30,993 nucleotides of DNA from a bacterium (lineage in GTDB: Bacteria; Patescibacteriota; Minisyncoccia; Minisyncoccales; GWA2-38-27). The position numbers and the translations under genes are program-made. The notes below the pieces were generated by a model that was given only the letters and a program-made list of their open reading frames with translations, was not told the origin of the DNA and searched no databases. This document shows, piece by piece, positions 1-7,534 of this stretch (position 1 is the stretch's first letter; each line of letters opens with the position of its first letter). Location: contig JAKPCP010000021.1 of assembly GCA_029553225.1 (NCBI GenBank), positions 1 to 30,993 of the forward strand. The letters run 5' to 3'.

Positions 1-1
1 A

Positions 2-307
2 ATTATTAAAGATTATGAGGGAGAAGTTTGGTGTTTATCAAAGCATCTTTTATCTGCTTCAATGAGATTATTTGAGGTTGGAGAAAAATATCTTTCTCAA
101 AATAAAAAAGAAGAGGCAAAAGATTTATTTAATAAAGCTTACGAATTGTATTCTTTGTTTTGGGGAATTAATTTAAATCTCATTAATATAGGAGAGGTTA
201 AAAAAATAGAAGATAATCAGATAAACAAAGAAGATAAAGATTCAAAAGATATACTTTCAAAATTAAAAGAAGTGCTAAATAAAATAATAGACTGCTGTAA
301 AGAATAA
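2..307 (+). CDS. C-terminal part of an unrecognised protein (5' end outside window)
   Basis: The frame is open from base 2 to the TAA at 305-307, so this is the last ~101 residues of a longer gene. An ATG at 62 exists, but the residues before it (an acidic, Trp/Cys-containing stretch) read as continuous protein, so 62 is probably not the start. Visible: an amphipathic helical stretch (FEVGEKYLSQNKKEEAKDLF) that resembles one tetratricopeptide-like helix pair, then an acidic/lysine-rich low-complexity linker (about residues 64-85) and a final helix ending in two cysteines. I do not recognise the family. A hairpin terminator follows directly. Confidence 0.6.
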   Translation: MIKDYEGEVWCLSKHLLSASMRLFEVGEKYLSQNKKEEAKDLFNKAYELYSLFWGINLNLINIGEVKKIEDNQINKEDKDSKDILSKLKEVLNKIIDCCKE

Positions 308-332
308 AAAACAACTTTAATAGTTGTTTTTT
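307..332. terminator. Bidirectional intrinsic terminator
   Basis: A 10-bp inverted repeat, AAAAACAACT (307-316) and AGTTGTTTTT (322-331), has a 5-nt loop. Because the A/U tract is part of the stem, it can end rightward transcription of the first gene and leftward transcription of the rpmB-tRNA-Pro unit. It lies between two convergent units, as expected. Confidence 0.75.
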
Positions 333-344
333 AAAAAATAGGAG

Positions 345-415
345 TCGGGCTGCCGGGAGTTGAACCCGGATCGCACCCACCCCAAGGGTGTATACTACCG
401 CTGTACTACAGCCCG
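345..415 (-). tRNA. tRNA-Pro (anticodon GGG)
   Basis: On the minus strand the sequence folds as a full cloverleaf of 71 nt. Acceptor stem CGGGCTG pairs with CAGCCCG, with discriminator A73. The D-stem is GTAC/GTAT, the anticodon stem CACCC/GGGTG with loop TTGGGGT (anticodon GGG, G37), and the T-arm CCGGG-TTCAACT-CCCGG. C1-G72 with A73 is the usual bacterial tRNA-Pro identity. CCA is not encoded (ACTCC follows), so it must be added. It sits 6 nt downstream of rpmB on the same strand and is probably cotranscribed. Confidence 0.95.
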
Positions 416-421
416 AAAAAA

Positions 422-610
422 CTAATTTGTTTTATTTAAAGATTTGATACATTTAGCGCATGCTAATACTCTTTTTCCGTTTTCTAATTTTGTCCACTGA
501 AGATTTGGATATTTTCTTATTTTAGTAGTAGGGTTGTATTTACCTCTGAGTTTTTTAAGACGCCATGCTGTTTTTGATTTTTTTCCGCAAATTGCGCATT
601 GCTTTGCCAT
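422..610 (-). CDS. rpmB: 50S ribosomal protein bL28
   Basis: This 62-residue basic protein has the bL28 pattern: N-terminal MAKQCAICGKK, a central NGKR, and a C-terminal CAKC. Four cysteines (C5, C8, C51, C54) form two CxxC pairs, so it is the zinc-binding form of L28. It is part of the large subunit near the exit side. The stop is TAG. Upstream on the minus strand there is no Shine-Dalgarno sequence, but a -35/-10 pair (TTGCAA/TAGGAT) lies at 638-666. tRNA-Pro follows 6 nt after the stop. Confidence 0.95.
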   Translation of the reverse strand: MAKQCAICGKKSKTAWRLKKLRGKYNPTTKIRKYPNLQWTKLENGKRVLACAKCIKSLNKTN

Positions 611-637
611 AGTAATTAAATAATTTTTAATAATTAA

Positions 638-666
638 ATCCTATCAGAATATTTTAATTCTTGCAA
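638..666 (-). promoter_or_regulatory. Promoter for rpmB-tRNA-Pro
   Basis: On the minus strand TTGCAA (666-661), a 17-nt spacer and TAGGAT (643-638) precede rpmB by about 27 nt. TTGCAA is its own reverse complement and also serves as -35 of the promoter facing the other way. Confidence 0.5.
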
Positions 667-689
667 GGTTAAATTATAAATGTTATAAA
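661..689 (+). promoter_or_regulatory. Promoter for the site-2 protease gene
   Basis: TTGCAA (661-666), a 17-nt spacer and TATAAA (684-689) match a sigma70-type promoter. The expected start of transcription near 696 leaves only about 6 nt before the ATG at 702, so the mRNA would be nearly leaderless. Confidence 0.55.
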
Positions 690-701
690 AAACTATAAAT
701 T

Positions 702-1304
702 ATGAACGACTTTTCATTTAAAATTTTTCTTTATTTGGTTGTTGTTTTTTCAGCAATAATTCATGAATATTTTCATGGTTGGATGGCGAATTATTTAGGA
801 GATTCAACTGCCAAAGATGCTGGAAGATTAACTTTAAATCCTTTAAAGCATTTGGATCCAATAGGTACAGTTTTGCTCCCTCTTTTTTTGTTATTTTTCG
901 GAGGCACTTTTATTGGCTGGGCAAAACCGGTTCCTTATAATCCCTACAATTTAAGAGATCGAAAATACGGTTCTTCAAAAGTAGCATTGGCAGGGCCATT
1001 ATCAAATTTTTTTATTGCTGTAATTTTTGGATTGACAATACGTTTTTTAAAATTATCTGATTTTATTTATCTTGCTTTTACTTTGATTGTCTACATTAAT
1101 ATTTTTTTAGCTCTTTTTAATCTTATTCCAATACCTCCGCTTGATGGTTCAAAATTATTAATGGATTTTTTTCCTAGTTCAAGAATTTTACAAAGATTGG
1201 AAACATCTTTTGTCGGTATTTTTTTAGCAATAATTTTAGCGATGATTTTTTTACCTTATATTGCTAACTTTATATTTTTTATAATTACTGGTCAGGTTTA
1301 TTAA
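702..1304 (+). CDS. Site-2 protease family (M50) membrane zinc metalloprotease
   Basis: This 200-residue hydrophobic protein has the M50 signature: HEYFH (residues 21-25) in the first membrane helix gives two zinc ligands and the catalytic Glu, and NLIPIPPLDGS (140-150) gives the third ligand, Asp148. Between them is the LNPLKHLDPIGT segment typical of the short, PDZ-less bacterial S2P subfamily. About five to six membrane segments are visible. Such proteases cut transmembrane substrates within the bilayer; the substrate here is unknown. Separate promoter; the ribosomal block begins 87 bp downstream. Confidence 0.92.
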   Translation: MNDFSFKIFLYLVVVFSAIIHEYFHGWMANYLGDSTAKDAGRLTLNPLKHLDPIGTVLLPLFLLFFGGTFIGWAKPVPYNPYNLRDRKYGSSKVALAGPLSNFFIAVIFGLTIRFLKLSDFIYLAFTLIVYINIFLALFNLIPIPPLDGSKLLMDFFPSSRILQRLETSFVGIFLAIILAMIFLPYIANFIFFIITGQVY

Positions 1305-1306
1305 TA

Positions 1307-1346
1307 TTGACATTTTTTGAAATTTTTAATACATTAAAAATATTAT
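1307..1346 (+). promoter_or_regulatory. Promoter region of the str operon (rpsL)
   Basis: Two overlapping candidates are visible. One is TTGACA (1307-1312), 17 nt, TACATT (1330-1335). The other is TTGAAA (1317-1322), 18 nt, TATTAT (1341-1346). Both sit immediately after the protease stop and direct transcription into the rpsL leader. Confidence 0.6.
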
Positions 1347-1354
1347 AAATTTAT

Positions 1355-1367
1355 GGCGTCTTACGCC
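1355..1367 (+). promoter_or_regulatory. 5' hairpin in the rpsL leader
   Basis: GGCGT-CTT-ACGCC forms a 5-bp stem with a 3-nt loop, followed by TTATTTTTT. It is the only GC-rich spot in the leader. If transcription starts near 1353 the hairpin is at the extreme 5' end of the str mRNA, a possible stability element; it could instead be a weak terminator of the protease gene or an attenuator. Confidence 0.5.
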
Positions 1368-1391
1368 TTATTTTTTAAATTAAAATAATTT

Positions 1392-1802
1392 ATGCCAACA
1401 ATTAATCAATTAGTAAAAAAAGGAAGAAAGAAAATTAAAAAACGTTCAAAGACGCCAGCTTTGGCTTTTGGATTTAATACTTTAAAAAATAAACCAAAAT
1501 ATTATAACTCTCCTTTTAAAAGAGGTGTTTGTATTAAGGTTTTTACTGTTACTCCTAAAAAACCAAATTCAGCATTAAGAAAAGTTGCCAGAGTTAGATT
1601 AACTAATGGAATGGAAGTTACTGCCTATATTCCTGGAGAAGGACATAATTTACAAGAGCATTCAGTGGTTTTAATAAGAGGAGGAAGGGTTAAAGATTTA
1701 CCAGGAGTAAGATATCACATTGTTAGGGGGGTATTAGACACTGCTGGAGTTGAAGGAAGAAAGCAAGGAAGAAGTAAATACGGAACTAAAAAACCTAAAT
1801 AA
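1392..1802 (+). CDS. rpsL: 30S ribosomal protein uS12
   Basis: 136 residues. Contains the decoding-centre motif TPKKPNSALRKVARVRL and the VKDLPGVRYHIVRG loop, with the Asp that is methylthiolated in many bacteria. The E. coli protein is 124 residues; the extra length is an insertion (AFGFNTLKNKPKYYN, about residues 25-39) between the N-terminal tail and NSPFKRG. The streptomycin-site lysine (PKKPNS) is wild type. First gene of the str operon; no Shine-Dalgarno before the ATG. Confidence 0.98.
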   Translation: MPTINQLVKKGRKKIKKRSKTPALAFGFNTLKNKPKYYNSPFKRGVCIKVFTVTPKKPNSALRKVARVRLTNGMEVTAYIPGEGHNLQEHSVVLIRGGRVKDLPGVRYHIVRGVLDTAGVEGRKQGRSKYGTKKPK

Positions 1803-1822
1803 TAAATAATTAAAAAAATAAA

Positions 1823-2293
1823 ATGGCAGGAAGAAAAAAAATAAAAAAACATCAAATAAAACCAGACCCTTTATATAATGATATTACTGTCTCAAAATTT
1901 ATAAATGCAGTTATGAGGAAGGGTAAAAAAACAACAGCAAGAAAAGTTGTTTATAATTCTTTTGAAATTATTAAAGAAAAAACGAAAAAAGATCCGTTAG
2001 AAGTTTTTGATCTAGCAATAAAAAATGCTTCCCCGTTATTAGAGGTAAAACCAAAAAGAATTGGAGGAGCAACTTATCAGGTTCCAACTGAAGTAAAAGG
2101 AGAAAGAAAAATGACATTAGCAATGAGGTGGATAATAAATGGTGCAAAATTAAAAAAGGGAAAACCAATGAAAGAAAGATTAGCAGAAGAAATAATAGAA
2201 GCTTCTAATAATACAGGATGGGCTGTAAAAAAGAAAACTGATACTCATAAAATGGCTGAAGCAAACAGAGCATTTGCTCATTTTGCTTGGTAA
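1823..2293 (+). CDS. rpsG: 30S ribosomal protein uS7
   Basis: 156 residues, the family's normal length. It nucleates assembly of the 3' domain of 16S rRNA. Recognised by VSKFINAVMRKGKKTTAR, the IGGATYQVPTEV segment with the following MRW(I), and the C-terminal KKKTDTHKMAEANRAFAHFAW. Lies 20 bp after rpsL and 41 bp before fusA. The region before the ATG is only A/T, without a ribosome binding motif. Confidence 0.98.
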   Translation: MAGRKKIKKHQIKPDPLYNDITVSKFINAVMRKGKKTTARKVVYNSFEIIKEKTKKDPLEVFDLAIKNASPLLEVKPKRIGGATYQVPTEVKGERKMTLAMRWIINGAKLKKGKPMKERLAEEIIEASNNTGWAVKKKTDTHKMAEANRAFAHFAW

Positions 2294-2334
2294 TTTAATA
2301 ACTATAAAACAAAAAAATAAATTAAAATAACTTT

Positions 2335-4422
2335 ATGCCAAGGGAATATCCAATAGAAAAATATAGAAACATAGGAATAATTGCTCATATAGATGCTGGA
2401 AAAACAACCGTAAGCGAACGGGTGCTTTTTTATACAGGTTTATCTCATAAAATAGGAGAAGTGCATGATGGTCAAGCAATTATGGATTGGATGGAACAGG
2501 AAAGAGAAAGAGGAATAACAATTACTTCTGCTGCAACAACCTGTTACTGGAAGGTTGGCGAAGATAAATACTGTATAAATTTAATAGATACTCCGGGCCA
2601 TATAGATTTTACCGCAGAAGTTCAAAGGTCATTAAGAGTATTAGATGGCGCAGTTGTTGTTTTTGACGGAGTTTCTGGCGTAGAACCTCAATCAGAAACA
2701 GTTTGGCGTCAGGCAGATAAATTTAATGTGCCTCGAATATGCTTTATTAATAAATTAGATAGAATGGGCGCTTCATTTGAAAATAGTTTGAATTCAATTT
2801 ATCAAAAATTAACTCCAAATGCTGTTCCATTACAAATTCCAATCGGAAGAGAGGAAAATTTTGAAGGAGTAATTGATTTATTAACAATGAAAGCAATAAA
2901 GTTTGAGGGCGATTTTGGTCAAACAATAAAAGAAGAACCGATTCCAGAAAATTTAAAAGAAGAAGCAGAAAAATGGAGAAAAAAAATGATTGAAAAAATT
3001 GCCGGGGAAGATGAAAAATTATTAGAAAAATATTTAGCAAGTCAAGAAATAACAGTAGAAGAATTAAGGGAATCTTTAAGAAAATTAGTAATAAGTTATA
3101 AAATTGTTCCTGTCCTTTGTGGTTCAGCTTTAAAAAATAAAGGTGTCCAACTAATGCTTAATGCTGCTTGCCTTTATCTCCCCTCGCCATTAGATCTTCC
3201 TCCAGTAAAGGGGATAGATCCTAAAACAGGAAAAGAAATAGAAAGAAAGCCAGATGATAATGAAAGCTTTACTGCCTTAGCTTTTAAGATTGCTTCAGAT
3301 CCTTTTGTTGGAACATTAACATATTTTAGGGTTTATTCAGGAACACTTTCAGCTGGTTCTTATGTTTTAAATACAACAACAGGAGAAAAAGAAAGAATTG
3401 GAAGAATATTAAGAATGCATTCAAATGATAGAAAAGAAATAAAAGAAGTTTATGCTGGAGATATTGCAGCAACAGTTGGATTAAAAAATACAAAAACAGG
3501 AAATACTTTATGCGACGAAAATAATCCGATTATTTTAGAACAAATATCATTCCCAGAGCCAGTAATTTCAATTCGTATTGAGCCTAAAACAAGAGCTGAC
3601 CAAGAAAAAATGAGTTTGGCTTTAAAAAAATTGTCTGATGAAGACCCGACTTTTAGAGTAAAAACAGATTTAGAAACAGGAGAAACAATAATTTCAGGAA
3701 TGGGAGAACTTCATTTGGATATTATTGTTGATAGAATGAAAAGAGAGTTTAAAGTTGATGCTTCTGTTGGTAGACCCCAGGTTGCTTATAAAGAAACAAT
3801 ACTACAAGAAGCGGAAGCAGAGGGAAAATATATTAGACAAAGCGGAGGCAGAGGGCAATATGGACATGTTTGGTTAAGAGTAAAACCATTGGAAAGAGGA
3901 GAAGGATTTAAGTTTATTGACGAAATAAAAGGAGGCGTTATTCCAAAAGAATTTATTCCAGCAATAGAAAAAGGTGTAAAAGAGGCACTAGACAAGGGAG
4001 TTTTAGCTGGATATCCTATTATTGATATTGAAACAACAGTATATGATGGTTCATTTCATGAAGTTGATTCCTCGGAAAATGCTTTTAAAATCGCTGGATC
4101 GATTGCCCTACAAGAAGCAGTAAAAAAAGCAAAATTAACTTTATTGGAACCAATTATGAAAATAGAGGTTGTTATTCCGTCAGAATTTTTTGGAGATATA
4201 ATTGGAGATATTTCTTCTCGTAGAGGAAAAATTGAACAAAGCGCTGATAGATTAAATATGAAAGTTATTGATGCTAAAGTTCCTTTAGCAGAAATGTTTG
4301 GCTATGCCACTACTTTGCGTTCTTTAACAGAAGGACGAGGAACATTTACAATGGAATTTGATCATTATGGAGAAGTGCCTCAAAATATAATTCAGGAAAT
4401 TATTGAAGGAAAAAGAAAATAA
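2335..4422 (+). CDS. fusA: Translation elongation factor G
   Basis: 695 residues, full length. GTP-binding elements: AHIDAGKTT (P-loop, 17-25), RGITI (switch I), DTPGH (switch II) and NKLDRMG. Domain II (FKIASDPFVGTLTYFRVYSG), domain III (MGELHLDI), domain IV (IRQSGGRGQYGHVWL and the decoding-site tip) and domain V (IIGDISSRRGKIE) are all present. It drives translocation on the ribosome using GTP. Third gene of the str operon; followed by a 145-bp spacer with a new promoter for tuf. Confidence 0.98.
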   Translation: MPREYPIEKYRNIGIIAHIDAGKTTVSERVLFYTGLSHKIGEVHDGQAIMDWMEQERERGITITSAATTCYWKVGEDKYCINLIDTPGHIDFTAEVQRSLRVLDGAVVVFDGVSGVEPQSETVWRQADKFNVPRICFINKLDRMGASFENSLNSIYQKLTPNAVPLQIPIGREENFEGVIDLLTMKAIKFEGDFGQTIKEEPIPENLKEEAEKWRKKMIEKIAGEDEKLLEKYLASQEITVEELRESLRKLVISYKIVPVLCGSALKNKGVQLMLNAACLYLPSPLDLPPVKGIDPKTGKEIERKPDDNESFTALAFKIASDPFVGTLTYFRVYSGTLSAGSYVLNTTTGEKERIGRILRMHSNDRKEIKEVYAGDIAATVGLKNTKTGNTLCDENNPIILEQISFPEPVISIRIEPKTRADQEKMSLALKKLSDEDPTFRVKTDLETGETIISGMGELHLDIIVDRMKREFKVDASVGRPQVAYKETILQEAEAEGKYIRQSGGRGQYGHVWLRVKPLERGEGFKFIDEIKGGVIPKEFIPAIEKGVKEALDKGVLAGYPIIDIETTVYDGSFHEVDSSENAFKIAGSIALQEAVKKAKLTLLEPIMKIEVVIPSEFFGDIIGDISSRRGKIEQSADRLNMKVIDAKVPLAEMFGYATTLRSLTEGRGTFTMEFDHYGEVPQNIIQEIIEGKRK

Positions 4423-4436
4423 TTCACATAAATCTC

Positions 4437-4464
4437 TTGACTTTTTTTAAAAAATCAATAAAAT
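4437..4464 (+). promoter_or_regulatory. Promoter for tuf-rpsJ
   Basis: TTGACT (4437-4442), a 16-nt spacer and TAAAAT (4459-4464) lie 14 bp after the fusA stop. Predicted start near 4471, leaving a leader of about 97 nt that contains a strong A/T hairpin. This would let EF-Tu be made in excess of the upstream str genes. Confidence 0.6.
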
Positions 4465-4514
4465 CTTTAATATATAGAAAAATTAATTATAAAATAAAAA
4501 TATAAATTAAATTT

Positions 4515-4546
4515 TTAATTATTAAATTAAAAAATTTAATAATTAA
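4515..4546 (+). promoter_or_regulatory. All-A/T 14-bp hairpin in the tuf leader
   Basis: TTAATTATTAAATT (4515-4528) and AATTTAATAATTAA (4533-4546) are perfect reverse complements separated by AAAA. The stem ends 21 nt before the tuf ATG, which has no Shine-Dalgarno sequence. No U-tract follows, so it is more likely a leader structure than a terminator. Some such pairing is expected by chance in A/T-only DNA, but a 14-bp perfect stem is long. Confidence 0.5.
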
Positions 4547-4567
4547 TAAAATAATTTAATAAAAATT

Positions 4568-5767
4568 ATGGCAGAAAAAGAAAAATTTGAAAGAGGAAAA
4601 CCACATTTAAATGTAGGCACAATTGGTCACGTTGACCATGGAAAAACTACATTAACTGCGGCTATCCTTCATGTTATTAAATTAAAGGGATTAAAAGCAA
4701 CTGAGAAATCGGTTGACCAAATAGATGCTGCGCCCGAAGAAAAAGCAAGAGGATTAACAATTTCTGTTTCTCATTTAGAGTATGAGACAGAAAAAAGACA
4801 TTATGCTCATATTGATTGTCCAGGGCATGCTGATTATATTAAAAATATGATTACTGGTGCGGCGCAAATGGATGGAGCAATTTTAGTTGTCTCCGCTCCT
4901 GATGGCCCAATGCCTCAAACAAGAGAACATATTCTTTTAGCTAGACAAGTAGGTATTCCTTCAATAGTAGTCTTTTTAAATAAATGCGATATGGTTGATG
5001 ATCCCGAGATAATAGATTTAGTAGAACAGGAAGTAAGAGAATTATTAAAAAAATATAATTTCCCTGGAGATGAAATTCCTGTAGTAAAAGGATCAGCATT
5101 AAAAGCCCTAGAAGCTACATCAATAGAAGATGAAGCAGTAAAACCAATTTTAGAATTACTTAATGCTTTAGATGAGTATATTCCTGAGCCAGTAAGAGAT
5201 GTAGATAAACCATTTTTATTAGCAATTGAAGATGTTTTTTCAATAGAAGGAAGAGGTACAGTTGCTACGGGAAGAGTTGAAAGAGGAAGAATAAGGTCTA
5301 ATGAAGAAGTAGAGTTAGTTGGATTAAAACCAACACAAAAAACAGTTGCTGTAAGTTTAGAAATGTTTAATAAAATATTAGATGAAGCAATCGCTGGAGA
5401 TAATGTTGGAATACTTTTAAGAGGATTAAAAAAAGAAGATGTGGAAAGAGGACAAGTTTTAGCAAAACCAGGAAGCATTACTCCTCATAGCGAATTTGAA
5501 GCAGAGGTTTACATATTAACAAAAGAAGAAGGAGGAAGACATACTCCATTTTTCAAAGGTTATAAGCCACAATTTTATATAAGAACAACAGATGTTACAG
5601 GCGAAGTTGAATTGCCAGAAGGAACAGAAATGGTTATGCCTGGAGACACAGTAAATTTAAAAATTAAACTTTTTGCTCCAGTTGCTTTAGAGGAAAAACA
5701 AAGATTTGCTATAAGAGAGGGTGGAAAAACAGTTGGCGCTGGTGTTGTTACAAAAATTGTTAAATAA
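4568..5767 (+). CDS. tuf: Translation elongation factor Tu
   Basis: 399 residues, full length. It delivers aminoacyl-tRNA to the ribosome. G motifs: GHVDHGKT (20-27), DCPGH (83-87), NKCD (138-141). Switch I reads RGLTISVSHLEYET where most bacteria have RGITINTAHVEYET; the Thr that binds magnesium is kept. Domain II (FSIEGRGTVATGRVERG) and domain III (HTPFFKGYKPQFYIRTTDVTG) are intact. It has its own promoter and a structured leader, and rpsJ follows after 42 bp. Confidence 0.98.
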   Translation: MAEKEKFERGKPHLNVGTIGHVDHGKTTLTAAILHVIKLKGLKATEKSVDQIDAAPEEKARGLTISVSHLEYETEKRHYAHIDCPGHADYIKNMITGAAQMDGAILVVSAPDGPMPQTREHILLARQVGIPSIVVFLNKCDMVDDPEIIDLVEQEVRELLKKYNFPGDEIPVVKGSALKALEATSIEDEAVKPILELLNALDEYIPEPVRDVDKPFLLAIEDVFSIEGRGTVATGRVERGRIRSNEEVELVGLKPTQKTVAVSLEMFNKILDEAIAGDNVGILLRGLKKEDVERGQVLAKPGSITPHSEFEAEVYILTKEEGGRHTPFFKGYKPQFYIRTTDVTGEVELPEGTEMVMPGDTVNLKIKLFAPVALEEKQRFAIREGGKTVGAGVVTKIVK

Positions 5768-5809
5768 ATTTAAGAATACAAATTAAAAAATTTTTAAGTT
5801 CTTTATAAA

Positions 5810-6154
5810 ATGCCAGCAAAAAAGAAAGAAAAAGAAACACAAGAAGAAAATAAATCAAAGCTTAGGATAAAATTAAAAGCTTATGATTTTAAAGTTATAG
5901 ATAGTAGCGCTAAGCAAATTATAGATACAGCTTTACGTTATGGATCTGATGTTTCTGGTCCAGTCCCTTTACCAACAGAAATACATAAATATACTGTTAA
6001 TCGTTCAACCTTTGTTCATAAGGACGCAAGAGAGCAATTTGAAGTGCGAATTCATAAAAGGATAATAGATATTTTAAATCCAAATTCTAATGTAATAGAA
6101 GCTTTGACAAATTTAACATTGCCTGCTGGTGTTGATATAGAGATTAAAATATAA
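5810..6154 (+). CDS. rpsJ: 30S ribosomal protein uS10
   Basis: 114 residues. The core starts around residue 16 (KLRIKLKAYDFKVID) and contains SGPVPLPTEIHKYTVNRS and the HKRIIDI segment. The first ~15 residues are a Lys/Glu-rich extension absent from the ~103-residue E. coli protein. It binds the 16S 3' domain and, in bacteria that have it, NusB. Unusually for an S10 operon, it is separated from rplC by a 118-nt spacer with a terminator-like hairpin, so it groups with tuf. Confidence 0.97.
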   Translation: MPAKKKEKETQEENKSKLRIKLKAYDFKVIDSSAKQIIDTALRYGSDVSGPVPLPTEIHKYTVNRSTFVHKDAREQFEVRIHKRIIDILNPNSNVIEALTNLTLPAGVDIEIKI

Positions 6155-6231
6155 ATTGAGAAGTTTTTTGAAAATATGAGATTTTTTTTAATAAAAAATT
6201 TTAAATTTTAAAAAATTAGAAAAATTGCCTT

Positions 6232-6263
6232 GAAAAACTGGGCAAGTGCCCAGTTTTTCTTTT
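6232..6263 (+). terminator. Terminator-like hairpin / attenuator upstream of rplC
   Basis: GAAAAACTGGGC (6232-6243) pairs with GCCCAGTTTTTC (6248-6259): 12 bp with a 4-nt loop, followed by TTTT. It is the strongest stem-loop between rpsJ and rplC. It could end tuf-rpsJ transcripts, partly attenuate read-through into the rplC block, or act as a leader of a transcript begun in the spacer (a weak TTGAAA/TAAAAA pair lies at 6168-6197). A possible GTG start (6246) sits inside the loop and right arm. Confidence 0.7.
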
Positions 6264-6272
6264 AAAAAGTTT

Positions 6273-6869
6273 ATGAAGTTTATTCTTGGAAGAAAATTAA
6301 AGATGTCCCAAGTTTTTGATGAAAATGGAAATGTTATCCCAGTAACACTAGTTGAAGCTGGTCCGTGTTTTATTACTCAAGTAAAAACAGAAGAAAAAGA
6401 TAAATATTCTGCAGTTCAGATTGGATTTATTCCTAAAAAGAAAAATATTAAAAAAACAGAAAAAGGCAAAGAATTTTATTTTTTAAAAGAATTTAAATGT
6501 TTAAAAGACGAATGCTCTAATTTTAAAATAGGAGATAAAATAGATGTAAATATATTTGAAGAAGGAGATAAGATAAAGGTGTCTGGAATTTCTAAAGGAA
6601 AAGGATATCAAGGGGTAATAAAAAGATGGGATTTTAAAAGAAAGCCTGGTAGTCATGGTACAAAACATGAGGAAAGAGCAATGGGTTCAACAGGTTCACG
6701 TTATCCTCAAAGGGTGATTAAAGGGAGAAAAATGCCAGGAAGAACAGGATCTGAGAGAATAACAATTAAAAATTTAAAGATTATAAAAATTGATAAAGAA
6801 AATAATATTTTAGCAATAAAAGGAGCAGTTCCAGGCGCTAAAAATACTTTACTTGAAATTAAACAATAA
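6273..6869 (+). CDS. rplC: 50S ribosomal protein uL3
   Basis: 198 residues from the ATG at 6273, which gives MKFILGRKLKMSQVFDENG, the normal L3 beginning. A GTG nine codons upstream is in frame but lies inside a hairpin and adds residues not seen in the family, so I reject it. The family core SKGKGYQGVIKRW, the GSTGSRYPQRV loop and KGRKMPGRTG near the peptidyl-transferase centre are present. First gene of the long rplC-yqeY run. The next gene follows after 17 bp. Confidence 0.97.
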   Translation: MKFILGRKLKMSQVFDENGNVIPVTLVEAGPCFITQVKTEEKDKYSAVQIGFIPKKKNIKKTEKGKEFYFLKEFKCLKDECSNFKIGDKIDVNIFEEGDKIKVSGISKGKGYQGVIKRWDFKRKPGSHGTKHEERAMGSTGSRYPQRVIKGRKMPGRTGSERITIKNLKIIKIDKENNILAIKGAVPGAKNTLLEIKQ

Positions 6870-6886
6870 AAAATAAATTTAAAATT

Positions 6887-7525
6887 GTGAAAGTAAAAGT
6901 TTATAATCAAAAAGGAGAAGAAATAGAGACAATGGTTTTACCTAAAGAGATTTTTGAAGTAGAAATTAATCCTGATTTAATTCATCAGGTGTTTCTTTCT
7001 CAGCAAGCAAATAAAAGGAGAATTATTGCTGATACTAAAGATAGATCTGAAGTAAGGGGTGGAGGAAAAAAACCATGGAGGCAAAAAGGCACAGGAAGAG
7101 CAAGGCACGGTTCTATTCGTTCTCCAATTTGGATAGGGGGTGGTGTAACTTTTGGCCCAACAACAGATAAAGTTTTTAAAAAGAGAATTCCTAAAAAAAT
7201 GAGACGTAAGGCTTTATTTATGGTTTTATCTTCTAAAGCAAGAGATAATGAACTTATAATTTTAGACAATTTAAAAACAGAAAAGCCAAAAACAAAAATA
7301 ATGGCAGATGTTTTTAAGAGATTATCGTTAGACAAAGAAAAAAAATTAATAGCGTTACCTTCAAGTGATATTAATTTATATAAGTCATTAAGAAATTTAG
7401 ATTTAACTAAGGTAATAATAGCAAAAGATTTAAATGTTCTAGATTTACTTTCTTTTAAATATTTAGTTATGCCAAAAGATTCGATTAAAAAAATAGAAGA
7501 AACATTTTTAACAAAAGAAAAATAA
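6887..7525 (+). CDS. rplD: 50S ribosomal protein uL4
   Basis: 212 residues, starting at GTG 6887; MKVKVYNQKGEEIETMVLP matches the family start, and the next ATG would cut into the fold. The exit-tunnel loop is visible: RSEVRGGGKKPWRQKGTGRARHG followed by IRSPIWIGGGVTFGP. In E. coli L4 also represses its own operon; no equivalent leader can be recognised here. No Shine-Dalgarno. Confidence 0.97.
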   Translation: MKVKVYNQKGEEIETMVLPKEIFEVEINPDLIHQVFLSQQANKRRIIADTKDRSEVRGGGKKPWRQKGTGRARHGSIRSPIWIGGGVTFGPTTDKVFKKRIPKKMRRKALFMVLSSKARDNELIILDNLKTEKPKTKIMADVFKRLSLDKEKKLIALPSSDINLYKSLRNLDLTKVIIAKDLNVLDLLSFKYLVMPKDSIKKIEETFLTKEK

Positions 7526-7534
7526 TTTATAAAT

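Noticed and set aside
62..307. Complete 81-residue gene starting at ATG 62
   Set aside because: The frame is open back to the window edge and reads as normal protein, so this is more likely the tail of a longer gene.
4915..5478. Long minus-strand ORF inside tuf (187 codons)
   Set aside because: It lies antisense to a highly conserved gene, has no recognisable domain, and arises from codon bias of tuf.
6246..6272. GTG start nine codons upstream of rplC
   Set aside because: It lies in the loop and right arm of a 12-bp hairpin and adds residues not found in uL3; the ATG at 6273 gives the family's normal beginning.
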